This document shows positions 8,492 through 15,950 of a stretch of DNA of 46,376 nucleotides, one piece after another. The stretch is from Acidimicrobiales bacterium (GTDB lineage: Bacteria; Actinomycetota; Acidimicrobiia; Acidimicrobiales; VFJN01). The stretch is from positions 1 to 46,376 of the forward strand of contig DATHJB010000061.1 of assembly GCA_035316325.1 (NCBI GenBank), read 5' to 3'. Positions within the stretch are counted from its first letter, which is position 1, and every line of letters starts with the position of its first letter. Below the pieces are notes generated by a model. That model saw nothing but the letters and a program-made list of their open reading frames with translations, was not told the origin of the DNA and made no database searches. A program made the position numbers and the translations under genes.

Positions 8492-9340
8492 ATGGGGAAC
8501 GACGAGACGTACGACTTGGACGGCCGGACCCTCCTGGTCACCGGGGCCAGCTCGGGCATCGGGCGGACCACCGCGCTCGGGCTGGGGCGGCGAGGGGCGC
8601 AGGTGCTCCTGGCGTGCCGGTCGGCCGGACCGACGGCGGCCGTGGTCGACGAGATCGCCGCGCTGGCCGGCCCCGGACGGGCCGAGCACGTCCCCCTCGA
8701 CCTCGACGACCTCGCGTCGGTGCGGGCCTGCGCCCGGCAGGTGCTCGACCGCGACGAGCCACTCGACGTGCTGGTGAACAACGCCGGCCTCGCCGGTCAC
8801 AAGGGGGTCACCGCCCAGGGCTTCGAGCGCACCTTCGGCGTCAACCACCTGGGCCACTTCCTGCTCACCAGCCTGCTGCTGGAGCACCTCCGGGACCAGG
8901 GCAAGACCCGGGTGGTCAACGTGGCCAGCGACGCCCACTACGGCCCCAAGCGGATCGACTTCGACGCCCAGCTCCGGCCCACCAGGAGCTTCGGGGGCCT
9001 GAAGGAGTACCAGGTGTCGAAGCTGTGCAACGTGCTCTTCACCCAGGAGCTGGCCCGGCGGCTCGACGGCACCGGCGTCACCACGTACGCGGTGCACCCG
9101 GGCGTCGTCGCCTCGAACATCTGGCGGAAGGTGCCGTGGCCCATCCGGCCGATCGCCGTCCGCTTCATGACCTCGGTGGAGGACGGCGCCCTGGCGTCGC
9201 TCCACTGCGCCACCGAGCCCGGCATCGAGCACCTCAGCGGGCGCTACTTCGAGCGCCGGGAGCCGAAGGAGCCGAGCCCGGTCGCCACCCCGGAGCTGGC
9301 CGCCGAGCTGTGGTCCCGCAGCGTCGAGTGGACGTCGTAG
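8492..9340 (+). CDS. Short-chain dehydrogenase/reductase, retinol-dehydrogenase-like
   Basis: The 282-residue product carries the classical SDR features: TGASSGIG near residue 18 for NAD(P) binding, NNAG near 95, and a catalytic Tyr-Lys pair in EYQVSKLCN near 172. VHPGVV follows the active site as in RDH11/13-like enzymes, which oxidise or reduce lipid-like alcohols and carbonyls. I chose ATG 8492 over the in-frame TTG 8483 because the shorter form begins in the usual place for the family. It shares its upstream region with the divergent methyltransferase. Its stop codon abuts the stop of the convergent methyltransferase at 9341 with no base between. A role in trimming a keto or hydroxyl group of the synthase product is a reasonable guess from position only. 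Confidence 0.9.
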   Translation: MGNDETYDLDGRTLLVTGASSGIGRTTALGLGRRGAQVLLACRSAGPTAAVVDEIAALAGPGRAEHVPLDLDDLASVRACARQVLDRDEPLDVLVNNAGLAGHKGVTAQGFERTFGVNHLGHFLLTSLLLEHLRDQGKTRVVNVASDAHYGPKRIDFDAQLRPTRSFGGLKEYQVSKLCNVLFTQELARRLDGTGVTTYAVHPGVVASNIWRKVPWPIRPIAVRFMTSVEDGALASLHCATEPGIEHLSGRYFERREPKEPSPVATPELAAELWSRSVEWTS

Positions 9341-10165
9341 TCAGGGCTTGCGGAACGACAGCACGTGGTAGGCGAGGTCGCCGGTGATCGCCAGGGCCTC
9401 GATGCCGTCGATGCTGGTGACCCCGTCGGAGCTGGTGTCCTCGGCGGCGAGGCGCCGCAGCGCCGCGTAGGTGGGCAGGGTGCGCCGGTTGACGTCGTCG
9501 TCGACCAGCGGCTCCAGGCCGGTGCGGCGGGCCAGCCGCTCGTAGCCCGACGACGTCAGCGGCTTGGCCATGTGGCCGTACCAGCTGTCCTCCCCCACCC
9601 CCGCCGCCGACGACGCCATCGTCTCGGCCACCTGCGCCAGCGCGCCCGGCGCCATCAGGAAGTCCGACAGCGCCAGCGTCCCGCCCGGCCGCAGCACCCG
9701 GGCGACCTCGACGAAGAACGCCTTGCGGCTGGGGAAGTGGAAGATGCACTCGACGGCCAGCACGTGGTCGAGCGACCCGTCGGCCACCGGCAGCCGGCAG
9801 CCGTCGGCGGTCACGAACGAGACGGGCGACTCACCGCGGTCGAGCAGGCGGCCCGCCCAGCGCACCTGGCGCTCGTCGATGTTCAGGCCGACGAGCCGGC
9901 ACCCGTCGTGGCGGCTGCGGATGTGGTCGAGCGTGCCGCCGAAGCCGCAGCCCACGTCGAGGACCCGACGGCCCGCGCCCACCCCGGCCGCTGCGATCAC
10001 GTGGTCGGTCATGGCCTCGGCGGCGACGAAGTAGCGCTCGGGGCTGTCGTCGGCGCGGTCGGGCTCGTCGAACAGGCCCCAGTGGAAGTGGCGCCAGAAG
10101 GGCGGCGGCTCGCCGTCCTCCATGTGCTGCAGCGCCGAGTCGACGTACGAGAAGTTGACGCTCAT
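9341..10165 (-). CDS. SAM-dependent methyltransferase (tandem copy 2), type 11/25
   Basis: The product has 274 residues from ATG 10165. The Rossmann methyltransferase motif I reads RVLDVGCGFGGTLDHI (about residues 67-82), followed by LNIDERQ, VLAVECIFHFPSR and the post-motif LRPGGTLALSDF, typical of small-molecule C-, N- or O-methyltransferases such as those tailoring polyketides. Its start codon overlaps the stop of the upstream methyltransferase as ATGA, so translation of the two is probably coupled. The two proteins are clearly paralogous (shared HFHWG, VLDVGCGFGGTLD, HFPSRK and LVDDDV stretches). It ends the operon that begins with the free ACP at 13408. Substrate and methylated atom are unknown. 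Confidence 0.9.
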   Translation of the reverse strand: MSVNFSYVDSALQHMEDGEPPPFWRHFHWGLFDEPDRADDSPERYFVAAEAMTDHVIAAAGVGAGRRVLDVGCGFGGTLDHIRSRHDGCRLVGLNIDERQVRWAGRLLDRGESPVSFVTADGCRLPVADGSLDHVLAVECIFHFPSRKAFFVEVARVLRPGGTLALSDFLMAPGALAQVAETMASSAAGVGEDSWYGHMAKPLTSSGYERLARRTGLEPLVDDDVNRRTLPTYAALRRLAAEDTSSDGVTSIDGIEALAITGDLAYHVLSFRKP

Positions 10166-11007
10166 CCGTCGGCCCCGGCCCCGGCCTCGGCCCCGGCCGG
10201 CTTGCGGAAGGCCAGCACGTGGTACTCCCAGCCGCCGCCCCGGGCCAGCTGCTCGACGGAGTCGACCGTGATCACCCCGTCGACCGCGCCGGACTCCTTG
10301 TAGAGCCGCCGCAGCGCCGGGTAGGTGGGCAGCGTGCGCTCGGTGACGTCGTCGTCGACCAGCAGCTCCAGGCCCACGCTGCGTCCCAGCCGCTCGTAGG
10401 CGACGGACGTCAGCGGCGTGGCCGACCGGCCGTACCACTCGCCCAGGCCGGCCGACCGCACGTTGAGCGCCACCGACGCGGCCGACCCGGTGGCCAGCAC
10501 GAAGTCCGACAGCGCCAGCGTGCCGCCGGGTTGCAGCACCCGGGCGACCTCCCGGAAGAAGCGCTTGCGGCTGGGGAAGTGGAACACGCACTCGACTGCC
10601 AGCACGTGGTCGATCGCGGCGTCACGGACCGGCAGCACGCAGCCGTCGGCGGTCACGAACGGGATCGCCGCCGCGCTCTCACCGAGCAGCCGCCGCGCCC
10701 AGCTGAGCTGGCGCTCGTCGATGTTGATCCCCGCCAGCCGGCAGCCGGGGTTGCGGCCGCGGATGAGGTCGAGCGTGCCGCCGAAGCCGCAGCCCACGTC
10801 GAGGATGCGACGGTCGTCGGCGACCCGGCCGGCGGCGACCACCCGCTCGGTCATGGTCTCCGCCGCCGAGACGTAGCCCTCGGCGCTGTCGTCGAAGCCG
10901 TCGAGGTCGTCGTAGTGACCCCAGTGGAAGTGCCGGAGGTAGGCCGGCGGCGCACCGCCGGCATCCATGCGCGCGATCTCGTCGTCGATGTACGGGAGGC
11001 TCACCAT
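10162..11007 (-). CDS. SAM-dependent methyltransferase (tandem copy 1), type 11/25
   Basis: The product has 281 residues from ATG 11007. A GTG at 11013 would give two extra residues and overlap the glycosyltransferase stop as GTGA; both starts are credible. Motif I is RILDVGCGFGGTLDLI, followed by INIDERQLSWARR, VLAVECVFHFPSRKRFF and LQPGGTLALSDF. Similarity to its neighbour at 9341 extends along the whole length, so the pair arose by tandem duplication. The short spacing to the glycosyltransferase upstream and the overlap downstream place it in a tightly coupled operon: ACP, hydrolase, glycosyltransferase, methyltransferase, methyltransferase. Sugar or aglycone O-methylation is a plausible role inferred from this company. 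Confidence 0.9.
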   Translation of the reverse strand: MVSLPYIDDEIARMDAGGAPPAYLRHFHWGHYDDLDGFDDSAEGYVSAAETMTERVVAAGRVADDRRILDVGCGFGGTLDLIRGRNPGCRLAGINIDERQLSWARRLLGESAAAIPFVTADGCVLPVRDAAIDHVLAVECVFHFPSRKRFFREVARVLQPGGTLALSDFVLATGSAASVALNVRSAGLGEWYGRSATPLTSVAYERLGRSVGLELLVDDDVTERTLPTYPALRRLYKESGAVDGVITVDSVEQLARGGGWEYHVLAFRKPAGAEAGAGADG

Positions 11008-11009
11008 CG

Positions 11010-12233
11010 TCACGGTCCCTTCGTGGAGGTGGAGCGCGCAGGCACGTCGACGACGAGCGCCTCCAGGCGGTCGGCGGCCCCGGCGGGGCCGTCCGATGCG
11101 GCGAACGACGCTTGCACGCGCTCGGCCGCGGTCCGGTAGGAGGGATCGTCGAGCACCGTGTCGACCGCCTCCCGAAGGGCCGGGCCGGTCACCCGGGTGA
11201 ACTTCACCCGCACACCGGCCCCGGAACGAACCACCTGGTCGGCGACGATCGGCTGGTCGTCGCGCACCGCCGCGACCACCAACGGCACGCCGTGGGCCAG
11301 GCTCTCGCACACCGTGTTGTGGCCCCCGTGGCACACGACCGCGTCGAGGTGCGGCAACAGCGCCAGCTGCGGCACACGGGGTGCCACCAGCACGTTCGGA
11401 GGCGGGTCGGGCACCAGGTCGGCAGGGGCGACGAAGACCGCCCGGGCCTCGCCGGCCGCGTAGGAGGCGAACGCCTCGGCGGCGACAGCGAAGAAGCGGC
11501 CGCCCGTCTGCCAGTTGAGGGTGCCCAGGGTGACCAGGACGTTGCGCTTGGCGCCGTCGAGCCAGTCCCAGGGGAAGTCCGTGTCGTCGGGCCGCTCGTC
11601 GAACGACGGGCCCACGAAGGTGCAGTTGCCGGAAGCCGCGACCGTCGGCCCGACCAGGTCGCGGGTGGTGAAGGCCAGCACCAGGTGGGGCGAGAAGCGG
11701 GGGTCGACGGCCTCGGCCCGCGGCGGGTCGACCCCGGCCGCCACCAGCACGGCGCTCATCTGCTCGTGCAGCCAGGCGGACACCTTGGGCAGGCCGTCGA
11801 GCGGGTCGACCAGGTCGGCGGAGCTGGTCGCCGAGGTCGCCCAGGGCAGGCCCCGCTCCTCGGCCACCGCCGCGCCGGCCAGGGCGTGCTGGTCGACCAC
11901 CAGGGCGTCGGCGCCGAAGTCGTCCACCGCGGCCCGGACGCCGGGCAGCATCTGGTGGGCGATCGGCAGCACGCAGTCGTTCCACAGGGTGGAGAAGCCG
12001 CCGATGCCGCCGGTGCTCTTGGTGAGCCGGCGCTCGACCGCGGCCACCACGTCGTCGGGCATGGCGTCGGCCACCGGGATGAAGGTGAGGTCGTCGGGCA
12101 GGAGGTCGGCGATCACCTCGGGGTGCCCGGTCCAGGCCACGGCGTGGCCGCGGCGGGTCAGCTCGCGGCCCAGCGGGATCGTCGGATTGGTGTGGCCGAC
12201 CAGGGGCGGGACGACGAACAGGAACCGGGCCAC
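11010..12233 (-). CDS. GT1-family (MGT/UGT-like) glycosyltransferase
   Basis: The product has 407 residues from GTG 12233, four bases after the hydrolase stop. The N-terminus RFLFVVPPLVGHTNPTIPLG is the acceptor-side opening of macrolide/antibiotic glycosyltransferases. The C-terminal donor-binding signature is present near residue 303: DAVVCHGGHNTVCESLAHG, then VPLVVAAVRDDQPIVADQV. NVLVTLGTLNW is the typical interdomain strand. Members transfer a sugar from an NDP-sugar to a lipid or polyketide hydroxyl in the cytoplasm. No NDP-sugar biosynthesis genes occur nearby, so a common cellular sugar nucleotide is likely used. It suggests that the synthase product is glycosylated, as in heterocyst glycolipid pathways. 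Confidence 0.92.
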   Translation of the reverse strand: MARFLFVVPPLVGHTNPTIPLGRELTRRGHAVAWTGHPEVIADLLPDDLTFIPVADAMPDDVVAAVERRLTKSTGGIGGFSTLWNDCVLPIAHQMLPGVRAAVDDFGADALVVDQHALAGAAVAEERGLPWATSATSSADLVDPLDGLPKVSAWLHEQMSAVLVAAGVDPPRAEAVDPRFSPHLVLAFTTRDLVGPTVAASGNCTFVGPSFDERPDDTDFPWDWLDGAKRNVLVTLGTLNWQTGGRFFAVAAEAFASYAAGEARAVFVAPADLVPDPPPNVLVAPRVPQLALLPHLDAVVCHGGHNTVCESLAHGVPLVVAAVRDDQPIVADQVVRSGAGVRVKFTRVTGPALREAVDTVLDDPSYRTAAERVQASFAASDGPAGAADRLEALVVDVPARSTSTKGP

Positions 12234-12237
12234 GCCG

Positions 12238-13050
12238 TCAACCCGGTACGCGGGCGGTGTGTTGCGCCAGCACGTGGCCGCGGATGAGCGCGCCCAGCTC
12301 CTTGGTGCGACCGAAGATCCCCAGGTGGTCCGCCCCGTCGATGGCGTGCAGGTCGACCGACGGGACGTAGGTGCGCAGCACGTCCGCCAGCGGGAGCATC
12401 TCCGACGCCGTGCCGTACACGGCGCCGACCGGGCAGCGGATGCGGGCGTAGTCGTCGACGCCCAGCTCCGGCTCACTGCGGAGGTCGTCGAGGATGGTGG
12501 TGCCGACCAGCAGGCGGTGGGCCCGCTCGGCGACGAGGGCGGCCTTGCGGCGCGTCACCAGCCCGCCGAGCGCGGCCATCACCTCGTCGATCGTGTAGTC
12601 GCGGTCGACCAGCGCCGCCGCGGCCTCCATCGCCGGCAGGACGCGGCTGATCCAGTCCGGGCTGGAGAACAGCGGGTCGACCAGGAACAGCGACGCCACC
12701 CGGTCGGGGTGCTCCATGGCCGTGACCGTGGCGACCGCCCCGCCGTAGCTGCAGCCCACGATGTGGACGGGCGCGTCGACGTCGAGGGCGTCGAGCAGCG
12801 CCACCAGGTCGGCCACGTGGTCGACCACGTTGTAGCCCGAGGGCGCCACCTGCGAGTGGCCGTGGCCGCGGAGGGCGTAGAGGATCACGTCGGCGTCGCT
12901 CGCCAGCGGCATCCCCAGCGTGAAGGCGAGACCCGAGTGGTCGACGATGCCGAGCCCGTGGATGAAGACGACGACCGGCCGGTCGCCCTCGGGGCCGACC
13001 CAGTAGCGGTTCACCCGCAGGTCGACGCCGTTCGCTTGGACTGTCGCCAC
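12238..13050 (-). CDS. Alpha/beta-hydrolase, possible chain-releasing thioesterase
   Basis: The 270-residue alpha/beta-hydrolase has the oxyanion-hole segment FIHGLGI (about 29-35), nucleophile elbow GCSYGG (Ser101) and catalytic His in DGADHLG (His242). The third triad member may be Glu217 in VYGTASEM or Asp125; the canonical Asp after YG is not obvious. No lid or epoxide-specific residues are recognisable. The gene follows the free ACP by 34 bp and precedes the glycosyltransferase by 4 bp. The large synthase has no integrated thioesterase, so this enzyme is a candidate for releasing the chain from the carrier protein. That role is inferred from context only. Confidence 0.85.
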   Translation of the reverse strand: MATVQANGVDLRVNRYWVGPEGDRPVVVFIHGLGIVDHSGLAFTLGMPLASDADVILYALRGHGHSQVAPSGYNVVDHVADLVALLDALDVDAPVHIVGCSYGGAVATVTAMEHPDRVASLFLVDPLFSSPDWISRVLPAMEAAAALVDRDYTIDEVMAALGGLVTRRKAALVAERAHRLLVGTTILDDLRSEPELGVDDYARIRCPVGAVYGTASEMLPLADVLRTYVPSVDLHAIDGADHLGIFGRTKELGALIRGHVLAQHTARVPG

Positions 13051-13084
13051 GTCTCGGCTCCGGCCGGCTCGGCTCGATGCCCGT

Positions 13085-13408
13085 CTACGCGGCCTGCTGC
13101 TCGAGTGCGACGACGACGAACTCGACCACGTCGCCGAGCGTCAGCTCCACGAGCTCCTCCAGCTCCATGGCCGAGAACCAGCTGACGAAGTCGACCTTGC
13201 CCTCGTACGTCTCGATGAGGTTCTCGGCGATCTCCATCACCTCCATGCTCTCGAGCTCGATGTCCTCGGCGAAGGTCGAGTCGAGCCCCACCTGGCACTC
13301 GTCGTAGTACCAGCGGCCGACGACGGACACGATGGCGTCCTCGACGGTCTGGTGAACGGTGCTGAAGAGCTCTTCGCGCGGGTTCGCCACAGTCGGTGGG
13401 CTGGTCAT
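13085..13408 (-). CDS. Free-standing acyl carrier protein
   Basis: The 107-residue acidic protein has a phosphopantetheine attachment motif DIELESMEVMEIAENL, with Ser54 in the position of the DSL serine. The surrounding helix pattern fits a carrier domain (TFAEDI before, LIETYEGKVDF after). ATG 13408 follows GGGGGAG by 5 nt. It is the first gene of the minus-strand operon and lies back to back with the ketosynthase gene, in a cluster that already has two ACP domains inside the large synthase. A separate ACP may load a starter or carry the finished chain to the hydrolase and glycosyltransferase. Confidence 0.85.
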   Translation of the reverse strand: MTSPPTVANPREELFSTVHQTVEDAIVSVVGRWYYDECQVGLDSTFAEDIELESMEVMEIAENLIETYEGKVDFVSWFSAMELEELVELTLGDVVEFVVVALEQQAA

Positions 13409-13449
13409 GGATCTCCCCCATCAAGTTCCACGTCTGCCGTTTCGGGCAG

Positions 13450-13499
13450 GCTATGCGACATCCTCAATTGTTGACAACCGCTGGCGTGTTTGGGATAGC
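13450..13499. promoter_or_regulatory. Overlapping divergent promoter candidates between ACP operon and ketosynthase operon
   Basis: On the plus strand TTGACA (13471-13476), a 17-nt spacer and GATAGC (13494-13499) form a good sigma-70-like promoter pointing to the ketosynthase. On the minus strand TTGTCA (13477-13472), 16 nt and CATAGC (13455-13450) point to the ACP gene. The two -35 boxes overlap in TTGTTGACAA, so the two operons could compete for polymerase. These are by-eye matches. Confidence 0.45.
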
Positions 13500-13532
13500 T
13501 ACTGACGGTTATGTGTCGTCTCTTCGAGTTTC

Positions 13533-13561
13533 TTGACACCCTTCCGGAGCGTCGGGATACT
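13533..13561 (+). promoter_or_regulatory. Proximal ketosynthase promoter implying a leaderless mRNA
   Basis: TTGACA (13533-13538), a 17-nt spacer and GATACT (13556-13561) sit exactly 7 nt before ATG 13569. With the usual -10 to start distance, transcription would begin at or next to the A of the ATG. The stretch between has no separately spaced ribosome site. This also argues against the upstream TTG at 13533 as the start codon, because it would lie inside the -35 box. Confidence 0.55.
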
Positions 13562-13568
13562 GGGTGGG

Positions 13569-15950
13569 ATGGGGGGAGCTGGGGAGGTCGCCATCGTCGG
13601 CATGGCCTGCGTCATGCCCGGCGCGCCGGACGTCGAGACGTTCTGGGCGAACATCGTCGACGGCGTCGACTCGGTGACCGAGGTGCCCGCCTCCCGCTGG
13701 GACCAGAGCCGCCACTACGACCCTGACCACGACGGCGGGGCTGCGAGTGGTGGCGGGCTGCACGAGCCGATGTCGGTGTCGAAGTGGGGCGGCTTCGTGC
13801 CCGAGGTGGGCTTCGACGCCCTGGCCTGGGGGATCCCGCCCGCCAGCCTCGCCAGCATCGACCCCGCCCAGCTCCTGGCCCTCAAGGTCGCCACCGGCGC
13901 GCTGGCCGACGCCGGCTACGGGCCCGGCGGGGCTCGTGAGCTCGACCGCGAGCACACGTCGGTGATCTACGCCACCGGCTCGGGTGGGGCGTCCGAGCTG
14001 CCGGCCGGCTTCATGCTGCGCCTGCTGCTGCGCAGCCACGGCATCACCGCCGGGGACCTGCCGCCCGAGCTGTCGGCCCACCTGCCGCAGCTCACGGAGG
14101 ACGGCCTGCCCGGGGTGCTCACGTCGGTGATCGCCGGCCGGGTGGCCAACCGCCTCGACCTCGGCGGCAAGAACCTCATCGTCGACTCCGCCTGCGCCTC
14201 GGCCCTGGTGGCCCTCGACATCGCCTGCAACGAGCTCCGCGGCCGCAGCAGCGACGTGGTGCTGTGCGGCGGCGTCGACCTGCACAACGGCCTGGTCGAC
14301 TACGTCAGCTTCACCGCCGCCCAGGCACTGGCCCGCAGCGGGCGCTGCCGGGCCTTCGACGTCGACGCCGACGGCATGACCCTCGCCGAGGGCTGCGGCT
14401 GCCTCGTGCTCAAGCGGTTGGAGGACGCCGAGCGCGACGGCGACCGGATCTACGCCCTGGTGCAAGGGGTCGCCGGGTCGTCCGACGGCCGGCACCTCGG
14501 GCTCACCGCCCCCCGCCAGGAGGGCCAGATGCGGGCGGTGCGGCGGGCCTACGAGGTGACCGGGGTGTCGCCGGCCGAGATCGGAATGGTGGAGGCGCAC
14601 GGCACCGGCACCCCCACCGGCGACCGCACCGAGCTGCTCACCACCACGGAGATCTTCGCCGAGGCGGGGGCGGCGCCGGGGTCGGTGGTGATCGGGTCGG
14701 TGAAGTCGAACATCGGCCACACCAAGTGCGCCTCCGGCATCGCGTCGCTGATCAAGGCGGCCAAGTCCGCCTACCACGGGGTGCAGCCGCCGACCCTCCA
14801 CATCCGCACGCCGATCGAGGAGTGGGACCCGGCGACGTCGCCGTTCGTGTTCCTCGACCGGGCCCGGCCGTGGCTCGACGAGCGGCGGATGGTGGCGGTG
14901 TCGTCGTTCGGGTTCGGGGGCACGAACTTCCACGCCATCCTCGAGAACCATCGGGCTGCTGCCGGGCAGCCGGTCGGCTCGGGGCGGCCCCACTGGCCGT
15001 CGGAGCTGTTCGCCTTCCACGCCGCCGACGACGCCGCGCTGGGCCGGCGGCTGGAGGAGCTGTCGGACCGGCTGGCGGAGGAGCTGGTCCCGCCCCGGCA
15101 GGCCGACCGCTGGCGGCTGCGCGACGTCGCCGCCGCCGAGTCGGCATCGGGGAACGAGCCGTTGCGGCTGGTGGTGGTGGCCGACGACCTGGACGACCTG
15201 GCCGCCAAGGTCGCCGCGGCGCGGGCCGGTCGGTCGCCGCGGGGTGTGTACCGGCCGACGTCCGGGCCGGTGGGTGTGCGGCTGCCCGATGCCGAGTCGG
15301 TGCGGCCGGGGATGGTCGCCGACCTGGCGGTCGCCTTCGGGGCTGCCCGTTCGGTGCTGGACGACCCTGGGCTCACGGAGCGGATGTGGCCGCGGCAGGC
15401 GTTCGGCGACGAGGGCGAGCGGCAGCGGGGGGCGCTGGCCGAGGTGGCCGAGCCGGCTGTCGCCGCGGCCCGAGCCACCGTGACCGCGGCGCTGGCAGCG
15501 CTAGGGGTCACCGCGACTGCGGGCGAGATCTCTGCCGACGTCCCCGGTGAGCACGGCATTACCACTCTCCTGCATGCGGTCGCCCAGCTCGCGGCCGCGG
15601 GGGTCGGCCTCGACCTCGGCAGCCTGCACGACGGGCGGGGGTCGGAGCCGGAGCGGTGGACGTCGCCGTCGCGGAAGCCGGGGTGGATCGTCGACGGGCA
15701 CTACGCCCGGGCCGCGTCGGGTGACAGCCTGCCCAAGGGCCTCCACCCGGCCGACGAGGCGCCGGTCGTCCGCTTCGCCAACGACACACCGGAGCCGGCG
15801 CCGGCGCCGGTCGCGCCCGTGAACGGGAACGGCAGCTCGCTGTCGGACGCCGACCTGGCCGTGGTCACCGAGTACCTGCGGATCGTCCAGGGGATGGTCG
15901 CCACCGGCACCGAGATCGTCCGCGGCCACGTCGAGGCCGGACCGTCGTGA
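13569..15950 (+). CDS. Pfa-type beta-ketoacyl synthase with a relic AT region whose catalytic core is deleted
   Basis: The product has 793 residues. The ketosynthase domain (about 1-430) is intact: active-site VDSACASA (Cys209), EAHGTGTPTGDRTE (His344) and SVKSNIGHTKCASG (His384). Residues after about 567 align with the acyltransferase of the large synthase at 27010-34356, but only its edges. The left edge contains SVRPGMVADLAVAFGAARS; the right edge contains HGITTLLHAVAQLAAAGVGL and PGWIVDGH. The roughly 190-residue centre, with GHSxGE and the catalytic His, is missing. AT activity is presumably supplied by the next gene, whose GTG start overlaps this stop as GTGA. It probably acts as a second condensing unit in an iterative Pfa-like synthase. 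The ATG 13569 start is supported by the promoter 7 nt upstream. Confidence 0.88.
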   Translation: MGGAGEVAIVGMACVMPGAPDVETFWANIVDGVDSVTEVPASRWDQSRHYDPDHDGGAASGGGLHEPMSVSKWGGFVPEVGFDALAWGIPPASLASIDPAQLLALKVATGALADAGYGPGGARELDREHTSVIYATGSGGASELPAGFMLRLLLRSHGITAGDLPPELSAHLPQLTEDGLPGVLTSVIAGRVANRLDLGGKNLIVDSACASALVALDIACNELRGRSSDVVLCGGVDLHNGLVDYVSFTAAQALARSGRCRAFDVDADGMTLAEGCGCLVLKRLEDAERDGDRIYALVQGVAGSSDGRHLGLTAPRQEGQMRAVRRAYEVTGVSPAEIGMVEAHGTGTPTGDRTELLTTTEIFAEAGAAPGSVVIGSVKSNIGHTKCASGIASLIKAAKSAYHGVQPPTLHIRTPIEEWDPATSPFVFLDRARPWLDERRMVAVSSFGFGGTNFHAILENHRAAAGQPVGSGRPHWPSELFAFHAADDAALGRRLEELSDRLAEELVPPRQADRWRLRDVAAAESASGNEPLRLVVVADDLDDLAAKVAAARAGRSPRGVYRPTSGPVGVRLPDAESVRPGMVADLAVAFGAARSVLDDPGLTERMWPRQAFGDEGERQRGALAEVAEPAVAAARATVTAALAALGVTATAGEISADVPGEHGITTLLHAVAQLAAAGVGLDLGSLHDGRGSEPERWTSPSRKPGWIVDGHYARAASGDSLPKGLHPADEAPVVRFANDTPEPAPAPVAPVNGNGSSLSDADLAVVTEYLRIVQGMVATGTEIVRGHVEAGPS

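Noticed and set aside
13432-13452. Short hairpin CTGCCGTTTCGGGCAG upstream of the ACP gene as a fifth member of the palindrome family
   Set aside because: Only the inner hairpin resembles the element at 6478; no outer arms are present.
13511-13726. Small plus-strand frame starting MCRLFEFLDTL just after the upstream promoter
   Set aside because: It overlaps the ketosynthase in another frame, turns into Gly/Arg-rich sequence and has no ribosome site.
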